A stretch of 6,999 bases of DNA from Clostridia bacterium (GTDB taxonomy: Bacteria > Bacillota_A > Clostridia > Christensenellales > Aristaeellaceae): NCBI GenBank assembly GCA_017481065.1, contig JAFUPT010000112.1, positions 1 to 6,999 on the forward strand, read 5' to 3'. The translations under genes and the position numbers were made by a program. Shown one piece after another: positions 1-5,845 of the stretch (within the stretch, counting starts at the first letter, position 1; every line of letters starts with the position of its first letter). The notes under the pieces were generated by a model, which was not told the DNA's origin, ran no database searches, and saw only the letters and a list, made by a program, of their open reading frames with translations.

Positions 1-706
1 ACCTTGCCGCCCATGGCGACCTGGAAGGTGTAGCTCATGCCGCCGCCGATAACCAGGGTATCCACCTTGTTCAGCAGGCTCTTGATAACGCCGATCTTGT
101 CCTTGACCTTTGCGCCGCCCAGGATGGCAACGAAGGGGCGAACCGGCTTTTCAACTGCATTGCCCAGGAACTCCAGCTCCTTGCCGATCAGGTAGCCTGC
201 AACTGCGGGCAGGTAATCTGCAACGCCTGCGGTGGAGGCATGTGCGCGGTGCACGGTGCCGAAAGCATCGGATACATAGATTTCAGCCATGGAAGCCAGT
301 TCCTTGGCGAAAGCGGGATCGTTCTTTTCCTCTTCTGCGTGGAAGCGAACGTTCTCCAGCAGGATTGCCTTGCCGGGTTCGACCGCTGCGGCCAGGGCCT
401 TGGCGTCTTCACCGATAACGTCCTTGGCGAGCTTTACTTCAAAGCCCAGCTTTTCGGACAGGCGCTTTGCAACGGGAGCCAGGGAATACTTCATGTTGAA
501 TTCTCCCTTGGGACGGCCCAGGTGGCTGCAAAGGATCACGGCTGCGTTCTGACCCAGCAGATACTGGATGGTGGGCAGGGCAGCGTTGATGCGAGTTTCA
601 TCGGTAATATTCAGATCTGCGTCCAGCGGGACATTGAAGTCGCAGCGGACCAGCACTTTTTTGCCGGAAACCTGGATATCTTCAACGGTCATTTTGTTCA
701 GATGCA
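1..706 (-). CDS. pgk: Phosphoglycerate kinase, N-terminal 235 codons (cut by the left edge)
   Basis: This is cytosolic glycolytic phosphoglycerate kinase, which makes ATP from 1,3-bisphosphoglycerate and ADP. The translated reverse strand shows the family signature [10 protein letters not shown] at residues 18-27 (D23 and N25 bind substrate). It also shows R39, SHLGRPKG at 61-68 (H62, R65), ENVRFH at 118-123 (R121) and HRAHAS at 153-158 (R154), the basic patch for 3-phosphoglycerate. LGGAKVKDK at 196-204 begins the hinge and C-terminal nucleotide domain. About 40% of the usual ~395-residue protein lies beyond position 1. The ATG at 706 is preferred because AAGGAG (717-722, minus strand) sits 10 bases upstream; the next in-frame ATG at 692 is too far from it. 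Codon choice is that of a highly expressed gene (12 of 23 Val codons are GTT). It is divergent from the ecf operon. The family call is firm. Confidence 0.98.
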
Positions 707-740
707 TTGAGAATCACTCCTTGTCCATATTGGTGCCTTT

Positions 741-749
741 ATTTTATCA
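741..749 (-). promoter_or_regulatory. Candidate extended -10 promoter for pgk
   Basis: Read on the minus strand, TGATAAAAT (749 down to 741) matches an extended -10 box (TG-n-TAAAAT, one mismatch from TATAAT). It would start a transcript near 734, about 28 bases before the pgk ATG. No convincing -35 hexamer is visible 16-18 bases upstream, so the call rests on the extended -10 alone. Confidence 0.45.
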
Positions 750-785
750 CATCATGCGTGGAAATAAAAGTTAGTTTTCTGCGAT

Positions 786-797
786 AATATGCATATT
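786..797. repeat. 12-bp perfect palindrome in the divergent control region
   Basis: AATATGCATATT is self-complementary and lies midway between the proposed divergent promoters of pgk and the ecf operon. It could be an operator for a dimeric regulator, but the surroundings are AT-rich, so chance is a fair alternative. No second copy was seen elsewhere in the window. Confidence 0.35.
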
Positions 798-872
798 TTT
801 GCAAATTCGTGGGATTTATCTGCCGGATACATGGAAAACTAAAGGAATAAAAGGAATTATTTAACTTATGAA

Positions 873-881
873 TGCTATAAT
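873..881 (+). promoter_or_regulatory. Extended -10 promoter of the ecf-truA operon
   Basis: TGCTATAAT is a perfect extended -10 (TG at 873-874, TATAAT at 876-881). The best -35 at 17-bp spacing (853-858, GGAATT) is poor, consistent with extended -10 dependence. The start of transcription would fall near 888. That puts the Shine-Dalgarno of ecfA1 (890-897) almost at the RNA 5' end, with a leader of only about 14 nt. This leaves no room for a riboswitch from this promoter. The same nine bases form the -10 of the promoter at 5741-5769. Confidence 0.7.
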
Positions 882-901
882 GCGAAATTGGAGGAGAGTA
901 T

Positions 902-1732
902 ATGCACAAGAACATTATCAGCCTTGACAAGGTTGTTTTCAAATACCCGGACAGCGAACGCTGCGCCGTGGACAATGTAAGCCTTGATATTGCCGAGGGT
1001 GAATTCCTTGCGGTGCTGGGAAGAAACGGCAGCGGAAAATCCACGCTGGCCCGGCTTCTCAACGCCTTGATGACACCCACTTCCGGCACTGTTACCGTGG
1101 ACGGCATGCAGGCCACGGAGGAGAATCCCTTCGATGTGCGCGAGATATGCGGTATGGTTTTCCAGAATCCGGACAACCAGATCGTTGCCACCGTCGTCGA
1201 GGAGGACTGCGCCTTCGGCCTTGAGAACCGCGGCGTTCCTTCCGGGGAAATCCGCCGCAGGGTCTATGAGGCGCTGGAGGAGGTCGGCATGGCAAAGCAC
1301 GCCATGACCTCGCCCTCCATGCTATCCGGCGGACAGAAGCAGCGCGTTGCCATCGCGGGCGTGCTGGCCATGCGGCCGAAGGTGATCGTGTTTGATGAAT
1401 CCACGGCCATGCTGGATCCCATCGGGCGCAGGGATGTGTTCAAGCTCGCACGTCGCATCAATAAGGAAGAGGGCGTTACCATCATCTGGATCACCCACTT
1501 CATGGAGGAAGCCGTGCGCGCCGACCGCGTATGCGTGATGGAGGATGGCAAAATCCAGCTCACCGGAACGCCGCGCGAGGTGTTCGCCAATGTGGACAAG
1601 GTGCTCCATTGCGGCCTGGATGTTCCCGAAATGATGAAGCTGGCTGCAAAGCTGAAAAAGCACGGCGTGCAGCTTTCCCAAAATACCCTGACTGTGGATG
1701 AAATGGCGGTGGAACTGTGCCGATTGAAGTAA
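902..1732 (+). CDS. ecfA1: Energy-coupling factor transporter ATPase EcfA1 (CbiO type)
   Basis: This is one of the two ABC ATPases that power ECF uptake of vitamins or metal ions at the cytoplasmic face of the membrane. Its 276 residues show Walker A GRNGSGKST at 40-48 (K46), Q-loop Q88 in VFQNPDNQ, signature LSGGQ at 141-145, Walker B VIVFDE at 161-166 with catalytic E166, and switch H199. The ATPase therefore looks intact. FDESTAMLDP after Walker B is the usual EcfA1 wording, distinguishing it from EcfA2. The C-terminal part from about 220 (TGTPREVF...GLDVPEM) is the typical ECF ATPase extension that pairs the two subunits. The ATG at 902 has GGAGG at 890-894, seven bases away. It is the first gene of a seven-gene run, and its 3' end overlaps ecfA2 by 16 bases. 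Very confident. Confidence 0.96.
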   Translation: MHKNIISLDKVVFKYPDSERCAVDNVSLDIAEGEFLAVLGRNGSGKSTLARLLNALMTPTSGTVTVDGMQATEENPFDVREICGMVFQNPDNQIVATVVEEDCAFGLENRGVPSGEIRRRVYEALEEVGMAKHAMTSPSMLSGGQKQRVAIAGVLAMRPKVIVFDESTAMLDPIGRRDVFKLARRINKEEGVTIIWITHFMEEAVRADRVCVMEDGKIQLTGTPREVFANVDKVLHCGLDVPEMMKLAAKLKKHGVQLSQNTLTVDEMAVELCRLK

Positions 1733-2577
1733 AGAACCTTACGCATGTATACATGCCGGATTCGCCCTTTGAATCCAAGGCGCTGGATAATGTGAGCCTG
1801 CACATCGACGACGGCGAATTCATCGGCATCATCGGCCACACCGGCAGCGGAAAATCCACGCTGATTTCCTATCTGAATGCGCTGGAGAAGGCCGAGCCGG
1901 GCCATGTGTTCGTAAACGGGCAGGATTTGGGCGGCAAGGAAGTAAAGCTCAATGAAATCCGCCAGAAGGTGGGCCTCGTATTCCAGTATCCTGAGTACCA
2001 GCTTTTTGAAGAAACGGTGGAGAAGGACATCGCCTTCGGTCCCCGGAACCTGAAGCTGGATGAGAAGACCGTGTCCGAGCGCGTGCGCGCAGCTATGGAG
2101 CTGGTGGGGCTGGATGAATCCCTGCGGGATGTGTCTCCCTTCAACCTGTCCGGCGGACAGAAGCGGCGCGTGGCCATTGCGGGTGTGCTGGCCATGCATC
2201 CTTCGGTGCTGATCTTGGATGAACCCGCTGCCGGGCTCGATCCCGCGGGCCGCCGCGCCATGCTGGAATTGATCCGCGGCATCCATTTGAGCGGCGTTAC
2301 CGTGGTGATGGTTTCCCACTCCATGGATGATGTTGGCAAGTATTGCAGCCGCCTCTATGTGCTGGACCACGGAAAGGTCGCCTATGAGGGAACCCCAGCC
2401 GAGGTATTCCTTCACGGCGAAAAGCTCAAAGAGATCGGCCTGGATGTGCCGGAGTGCGCGAAGCTCGCAAAGGTGCTCCGGGAATCCGGCTTTGATGTGC
2501 CCGAGGGCGCGTACACCCAGGCGGAGCTCTGCGAAGCCATACTCAAGAACCTCAATATTCCCGTAGAAGAAAAATAA
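1717..2577 (+). CDS. ecfA2: Energy-coupling factor transporter ATPase EcfA2 (CbiO type)
   Basis: This is the second ECF ATPase, expected to heterodimerise with EcfA1 beneath EcfT. In 286 residues it has Walker A GHTGSGKST at 40-48, Q90 in VFQYPEYQLF, LSGGQ at 144-148, Walker B VLILDE at 164-169 (E169) and H201. YMPDSPFESKALDNVSL near the N-terminus and the YPEYQLFEETV stretch are characteristic of EcfA2. The start is GTG at 1717. It is chosen because it gives the conserved N-terminal strand (PIEVKNLTHVY), which the next ATG at 1753 would remove. The ribosome binding site is only GGCGG (1705-1709) inside ecfA1, and the genes overlap by 16 bases in different frames, so translation is probably coupled to ecfA1. 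Very confident on family; start fairly sure. Confidence 0.95.
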   Translation: MPIEVKNLTHVYMPDSPFESKALDNVSLHIDDGEFIGIIGHTGSGKSTLISYLNALEKAEPGHVFVNGQDLGGKEVKLNEIRQKVGLVFQYPEYQLFEETVEKDIAFGPRNLKLDEKTVSERVRAAMELVGLDESLRDVSPFNLSGGQKRRVAIAGVLAMHPSVLILDEPAAGLDPAGRRAMLELIRGIHLSGVTVVMVSHSMDDVGKYCSRLYVLDHGKVAYEGTPAEVFLHGEKLKEIGLDVPECAKLAKVLRESGFDVPEGAYTQAELCEAILKNLNIPVEEK

Positions 2578-2589
2578 CGGAGATAAGAA

Positions 2590-3399
2590 ATGCTGAAGAA
2601 TGTAACGCTCGGGCAGTTCTTTCCCGGCGATTCCTTCCTGTATCATGTCGATCCGCGCACGAAGCTGATCCTCGTGATCGCGCTGATCGTGCTGGTCTTT
2701 CTGGTAAAGAGCTTTGCAGGCTTTGCGCTGATTTTGCTGCTGGTGCTCTGGTGCGCGATTTCCACCAAGGTCGGCGTAAAGTATATGCTGCGGGGCCTGA
2801 AGCCCATGTTCTTTATCATCGCGCTCACCTTCGTACTCAATCTCTTTCTGATGCGCGAGGGCGATGATCTTGTGCATATCGGCTTTATCCGCATCACCGA
2901 AGGCGGCCTGCGGACGGCGCTTTTCATGGCGATCCGGCTGATCTTGCTGGTGCTCTGCTCCCAGATACTCACCCTCACCACTTCGCCGATCGCCCTCACG
3001 GATGCGCTGGAGCATCTGCTGCGCCCGCTCAAGAAGATCGGCTTCCCGGCGCACGAGATTTCCATGATGATGTCCATCGCGCTGCGCTTCATCCCGACCC
3101 TCATGGAGGAGACGGGCAAAATTCGCCGTGCCCAAATGGCCCGAGGCGCTGATTTCGAGAGCGGTAATGTGCTGGCTCGTGCAAAGGCCATGATTCCGCT
3201 GCTGGTGCCGCTGTTTGTGAGCGCTTTCCGGCGCGCGGATGAGCTAGCCATGGCCATGGAGGCCCGCTGCTATCGTGGTGGGGATGGCCGCACGAAGATG
3301 AAGCAGCTGAAGTATGGCTGGCGGGATGCTGTGGCAGCCTGCGCAGTGGTGTTTATGTTCTGCGCGGTGCTGGTGATCAACCGCGTGCTGCCGGTGTAA
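2590..3399 (+). CDS. ecfT: Energy-coupling factor transporter transmembrane protein EcfT
   Basis: This integral membrane scaffold couples the EcfA1/EcfA2 ATPases to a substrate-binding S component. The 269 residues start with PGDSFLYHVDPRTKL, the usual EcfT opening. Hydrophobic segments lie at about 24-40, 42-57, 72-88, 110-130, 198-213 and 247-264. The two cytosolic coupling helices carry the expected short Arg motifs: AQMARGAD (ARG at 184-186) and AMEARCYRG (ARC at 225-227), the second with Cys where Gly is common. The length is normal. GGAG at 2579-2582 lies seven bases before the ATG, and the gene starts 12 bases after ecfA2. No S-component gene follows, which points to a shared (group II) ECF module. 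All but seven of its 22 Val codons are GTG and none is GTT, unlike pgk and the pair at the right end. Confidence 0.95.
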   Translation: MLKNVTLGQFFPGDSFLYHVDPRTKLILVIALIVLVFLVKSFAGFALILLLVLWCAISTKVGVKYMLRGLKPMFFIIALTFVLNLFLMREGDDLVHIGFIRITEGGLRTALFMAIRLILLVLCSQILTLTTSPIALTDALEHLLRPLKKIGFPAHEISMMMSIALRFIPTLMEETGKIRRAQMARGADFESGNVLARAKAMIPLLVPLFVSAFRRADELAMAMEARCYRGGDGRTKMKQLKYGWRDAVAACAVVFMFCAVLVINRVLPV

Positions 3400-3403
3400 G
3401 CCC

Positions 3404-4159
3404 ATGCGCAGGATACACCTGATCGTCGAATACGACGGAACCAACTACGCCGGCTGGCAGCGGCAGTCCAACGCCATGACTGTGCAGGAAAAGCTGGAAA
3501 TTGCGGTAAGGAAGCTCACGGGTGAGGAGATCTGCGTCTCCGGGGCCAGCCGCACAGATGCGGGCGTCCATGCGCTGGGCCAGTCCGCCCATTTCGATAC
3601 CGAATCCCGCATTCCGGCGGATAAATTCAGCTATGCGCTCAACACCATGCTGCCACCGGATATCCGCGTGGTGCGCTCCGAGGAGGTTCCGGCGGAATTC
3701 CACTCCCGCTTCTCCACAAAGGGCAAGCGCTACCGCTACCTCTTCCATGCCGCGCCCCATGCCTGCGCCATCGGAAGGAACACCCATGCCCATGTGATCT
3801 ATCCTCTGGACGAGCAGCTGATGCATGCCGAGGCCCAGGATTTGGTGGGCGAACATGATTTCGCGGCCTTTGCCGCCAGCGGCTCCGTCGTAAAGGATAC
3901 CGTGCGCAAAATCTACCGCGCAGAAGTCAGCCGGAACGGCAGCGAAATTACCCTGATCGTGGAGGGCAGCGGCTTCCTTTACAACATGGTGCGCATCATC
4001 GCGGGCACGCTCATCGGCGTGGGGTCAGGCAATATTGACCCCGGCGCGTTCAAGCGGGCCATCGAGAGCAAAAACCGCCTTGATCTCGGCATAACTGCGC
4101 CCGCACACGGGCTTACCCTCGTGGAGGTGTTCTACGATGCGGCAGATATCAAACCCTGA
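3404..4159 (+). CDS. truA: tRNA pseudouridine synthase A (TruA)
   Basis: This cytosolic enzyme isomerises uridines 38-40 of the tRNA anticodon stem-loop to pseudouridine. The 251 residues match the family throughout. VEYDGTNYAGWQRQ is at 8-21. GASRTDAGVHALGQ at 47-60 contains the catalytic Asp52. KRYRYLF at 108-114 has the conserved Tyr110, and EGSGFLYNMVRIIAGTLIGVG is at 187-207. APAHGLTLV at 232-240 is the usual C-terminal substrate loop (often APPHGL or APGHGL). The ATG at 3404 is four bases after the ecfT stop and has only a weak upstream GGTG, so it probably depends on ribosomes finishing ecfT. The order ecfA1-ecfA2-ecfT-truA is classic for Firmicutes, where ribosomal protein genes often follow; here they do not. 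Very confident. Confidence 0.97.
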   Translation: MRRIHLIVEYDGTNYAGWQRQSNAMTVQEKLEIAVRKLTGEEICVSGASRTDAGVHALGQSAHFDTESRIPADKFSYALNTMLPPDIRVVRSEEVPAEFHSRFSTKGKRYRYLFHAAPHACAIGRNTHAHVIYPLDEQLMHAEAQDLVGEHDFAAFAASGSVVKDTVRKIYRAEVSRNGSEITLIVEGSGFLYNMVRIIAGTLIGVGSGNIDPGAFKRAIESKNRLDLGITAPAHGLTLVEVFYDAADIKP

Positions 4160-4499
4160 TTTCTGGAAAATGCTGGATAAGCTGGTTGCGGAGAATAAAA
4201 TCGTGATCGACAGGCCGAAGCATTCCCGCCATCCCTGCTTCCCGGAGATCATCTATCCGCTGGACTACGGCTATCTGGAAGGAACTTCTTCGATGGACGG
4301 GGAAGGGATCGACCTCTGGCTCGGTTCCCTGCCGGAGAGGACGCTCCGCGCGGTATTCATCACCATCGATCCGGAGAAGAAAGATTCCGAAATCAAGCTC
4401 ATGATCGGCTGCACGGATGCGGAAATCGCCGCAGTGGACCATTTTTTCAACGATTATCCATCCATGAAGGCCCTGCTGATTTACAGGGAGGAAGATTGA
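4137..4499 (+). CDS. Short inorganic pyrophosphatase-like protein
   Basis: This 120-residue protein resembles the core of family I (soluble) inorganic pyrophosphatase but is much shorter than the usual 165-180 residues. VIDRPK at 23-28, YPLDYGYL at 40-47 and DGEGID at 54-59 line up with the E. coli FVDR, YPCNYGY and DGDPVD motifs. D83-S-E85-I-K87 lines up with its E-D-A-K segment, and HFFNDY at 102-107 with HFFEHY. Differences from memory of the E. coli enzyme: D67 to E56, the following Pro to Gly57, D102 to E85, K142 to Pro108, and no N-terminal strand carrying K29/E31. Pyrophosphate hydrolysis is thus possible but unproven. GGAGGTG (4123-4129) stands seven bases before the ATG, inside truA, with which it overlaps by 23 bases. 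Similar short proteins are, as I recall, annotated as pyrophosphatase in other Clostridia. Family call good, activity uncertain. Confidence 0.75.
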   Translation: MRQISNPDFWKMLDKLVAENKIVIDRPKHSRHPCFPEIIYPLDYGYLEGTSSMDGEGIDLWLGSLPERTLRAVFITIDPEKKDSEIKLMIGCTDAEIAAVDHFFNDYPSMKALLIYREED

Positions 4500-4972
4500 T
4501 GACCATCACAAACGTCATGCGCCTGCTGAAACAGGCGAACATCCCCTTTGAAACCTCCGAATACGAGGTGGACGAGAGCGACCTGAGCGGCGTACACGCG
4601 GCGCAGATGCTGGGCATCGACCCGGACTGCATGTTTAAAACCCTCGTGGCAAAGGGAGAGAAAAAGGGCGTGCATGTGTTCTGTATCCCGGTTGCCGAGG
4701 AACTGGACCTCAAAAAGTGCGCCCAGGCGGCGGGGGAGAAGAAGATCGAAATGATCCATGTGAAGGATTTGCTCGGTCTCACAGGCTACATCCGCGGAGG
4801 ATGTTCGCCCATCGGCATGAAGAAGAAATACCCCACCACCATGGATGAAACCGCCATTCTGTTTGATAAAATCTATGTGAGCGCCGGGCAGCGGGGCGTG
4901 CAGGTGATTCTGAATCCTGAACAGCTGGCACAGTATATCGGCGCATCCTTTGCAGACCTTACCAAAAGATAG
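4499..4972 (+). CDS. ybaK: YbaK/EbsC-family Cys-tRNA(Pro) deacylase
   Basis: This is a small cytosolic editing enzyme of the YbaK/ProX superfamily. Its best-known activity is hydrolysis of Cys wrongly attached to tRNA-Pro. In 157 residues it has the family landmarks: FKTLVAKG at 46-53 with the key Lys47, LDLKKCAQAAGEKKIEM at 69-85, GYIRGGCSPIG at 96-106, and VSAGQRGVQVILNP at 127-140. ATG at 4499 is preferred over the TTG at 4496: it overlaps the preceding stop as TGATG, and GGGAGG (4486-4491) is seven bases upstream, a classic coupled start. The exact aminoacyl specificity cannot be told from sequence, since the family also includes Ala- and Ser-tRNA editing members. The nearby truA gives a loose tRNA-quality theme. 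Confident on family. Confidence 0.93.
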   Translation: MTITNVMRLLKQANIPFETSEYEVDESDLSGVHAAQMLGIDPDCMFKTLVAKGEKKGVHVFCIPVAEELDLKKCAQAAGEKKIEMIHVKDLLGLTGYIRGGCSPIGMKKKYPTTMDETAILFDKIYVSAGQRGVQVILNPEQLAQYIGASFADLTKR

Positions 4973-4983
4973 GAGAAGAAACC

Positions 4984-5646
4984 ATGCAGGCAGTTCTCTT
5001 TGATTTCAACGGAACGCTCTACAATGATACCCGCTTCCACCAGGCCGCTTGGAAGAAGTACCTGAAGGACCGCTTCGGCTTTGATCTTCCCGACGATGAG
5101 GTGCGCCGCCGCTGCATCGGCCCGGGCAACGAGCTGATTTTCAAGGATTTCTTCGGCGAGGATATCTCCCCGGAGCTGATCAGGCAGTATTCCAAGGAGA
5201 AGGAAGTTGTCTACCGCAGCATCTGCCGATCTGATCCCGAAAATTTGAAGTTGATGGAGGGCGCTGCGGAGCTCTTTGACCTGCTCGTGGAGCGCGGCAT
5301 TCCCTTCGTAATCGCTACGGCCTCGCCCATTGAGAATGTGGAGTTTTACCTTGACGACCTCGGCATGCGCCGCTGGTGCACCATCGACCGCATCGTATAT
5401 GAGGAAGGCAAACTCGCAGGCAAGCCGGATCCGGCATTTTACCTGGAAGCCGCCCGCCGCGCCGGTGCCAGGCCCGAGGATTGCATCATCGTGGAGGATT
5501 CGCCCACGGGCATACTCGCAGCCGAGCGCGCGAACGCGGGCCGCATCATTGTGATCGACCGCACCACCCCCATGGAGCAGCTTACTTCCAACCCCAATAT
5601 CCATGCCATTATCCATGATTTTTATGGATTTGAGCAGTACCTGTGA
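4984..5646 (+). CDS. HAD-superfamily hydrolase, beta-phosphoglucomutase-like, with variant DxN motif
   Basis: This is a 220-residue cytosolic HAD protein with a helical cap after motif I (about residues 15-85), as in the beta-phosphoglucomutase/phosphatase subgroup. Motif I is LFDFNGTLY at 5-13: the nucleophile is D7, but the second catalytic Asp (general acid/base) is Asn9. Motif II is ATAS at 111-114, motif III is K147 in GKPDP, and motif IV is VEDSPTGILAA at 170-180 with E171 and D172 for Mg2+. The rest of the active site is thus intact. AGGAG at 4971-4975 overlaps the preceding stop and is eight bases from the ATG. It is the last gene of the operon, followed by a hairpin. The substrate is unknown: a sugar phosphate would be typical, but Asn9 may mean low or altered activity. 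Superfamily certain, function not. Confidence 0.88.
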   Translation: MQAVLFDFNGTLYNDTRFHQAAWKKYLKDRFGFDLPDDEVRRRCIGPGNELIFKDFFGEDISPELIRQYSKEKEVVYRSICRSDPENLKLMEGAAELFDLLVERGIPFVIATASPIENVEFYLDDLGMRRWCTIDRIVYEEGKLAGKPDPAFYLEAARRAGARPEDCIIVEDSPTGILAAERANAGRIIVIDRTTPMEQLTSNPNIHAIIHDFYGFEQYL

Positions 5647-5652
5647 AAACAG

Positions 5653-5695
5653 ATATGCCCCGGCCGCCTTGCAGAAAGAAGCGGCCGGGGCATAT
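5653..5695. terminator. 15-bp GC-rich hairpin after the operon, possible terminator without U-tract
   Basis: Arms 5653-5667 (ATATGCCCCGGCCGC) and 5681-5695 are perfect reverse complements around a 13-nt loop. The stem begins six bases after the HAD stop codon and would be very stable. However, the plus-strand sequence after it (TCCTGCAATTC) has no run of T, so it is not a textbook intrinsic terminator. It may still pause polymerase, protect the 3' end of the mRNA, or insulate the operon from the strong promoter 46 bases further on. Confidence 0.6.
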
Positions 5696-5740
5696 TCCTG
5701 CAATTCATGCGTATGAATATAAACCATAACAAAAAAATGA

Positions 5741-5769
5741 TTCACAATCCGAAAAATATGTGCTATAAT
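5741..5769 (+). promoter_or_regulatory. Strong sigma-70/SigA-type promoter of the NifU-like/GGGtGRT pair
   Basis: The -35 is TTCACA (5741-5746, one mismatch from consensus), the spacer is exactly 17 bp, and the -10 is a perfect TATAAT (5764-5769) with an extended TG at 5761-5762. Seven consecutive A residues at 5731-5737 just upstream resemble an UP element. Transcription should start near 5776, giving a leader of about 70 nt. This is the strongest promoter visible in the window. Confidence 0.88.
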
Positions 5770-5787
5770 AATACCCGTATGATATAC

Positions 5788-5824
5788 ATGCGCCATATGC
5801 GCATTTTATGCCCGGATTCCGGGC
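5788..5824 (+). promoter_or_regulatory. Two tandem small hairpins in the 5' leader
   Basis: ATGCGC (5788-5793) pairs with GCGCAT (5799-5804) around a 5-nt loop. GCCCGG (5810-5815) pairs with CCGGGC (5819-5824) around ATT. They lie between the predicted start of transcription (about 5776) and the Shine-Dalgarno AAAGGAGG (5831-5838), and they leave that site free. Stable leader hairpins of this sort often protect abundant mRNAs. A regulatory role is possible but nothing in the sequence identifies a ligand. Confidence 0.5.
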
Positions 5825-5845
5825 GAGGAAAAAGGAGGAAGAACC

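Noticed and set aside
240..710. A 156-codon open frame on the plus strand inside pgk
   Set aside because: It is antisense to phosphoglycerate kinase, whose signature motifs are all present on the minus strand.
780..788. A second plus-strand extended -10 (TG-n-GATAAT) upstream of the ecf operon
   Set aside because: It has a non-consensus first base and no credible -35. The perfect TGCTATAAT at 873-881 is a better promoter, so this was not listed as a feature.
1264..3135. A 623-codon open frame on the minus strand across ecfA1, ecfA2 and ecfT
   Set aside because: It lies fully antisense to three genes with intact family motifs. Its product is rich in His, Gln, Glu and Arg with no recognisable domain, as expected for the complement of codon-biased genes. 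The plus-strand genes explain the DNA.
4496..4498. TTG as the start codon of the YbaK-type gene
   Set aside because: The next codon, ATG at 4499, overlaps the preceding stop as TGATG and has a Shine-Dalgarno at ideal distance, so TTG is not needed.
5669..5703. A possible pseudoknot: loop TTGCAG (5669-5674) is complementary to CTGCAA (5698-5703)
   Set aside because: Only two bases link the 15-bp stem to the second pairing, too few to span that stem, so the fold is sterically unlikely. A 6-base match is easily chance.
4873..5796. A 307-codon open frame on the minus strand opposite the HAD gene
   Set aside because: It reads through the 15-bp hairpin and the promoter region and matches no family I know. 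The HAD motifs on the plus strand are unambiguous.
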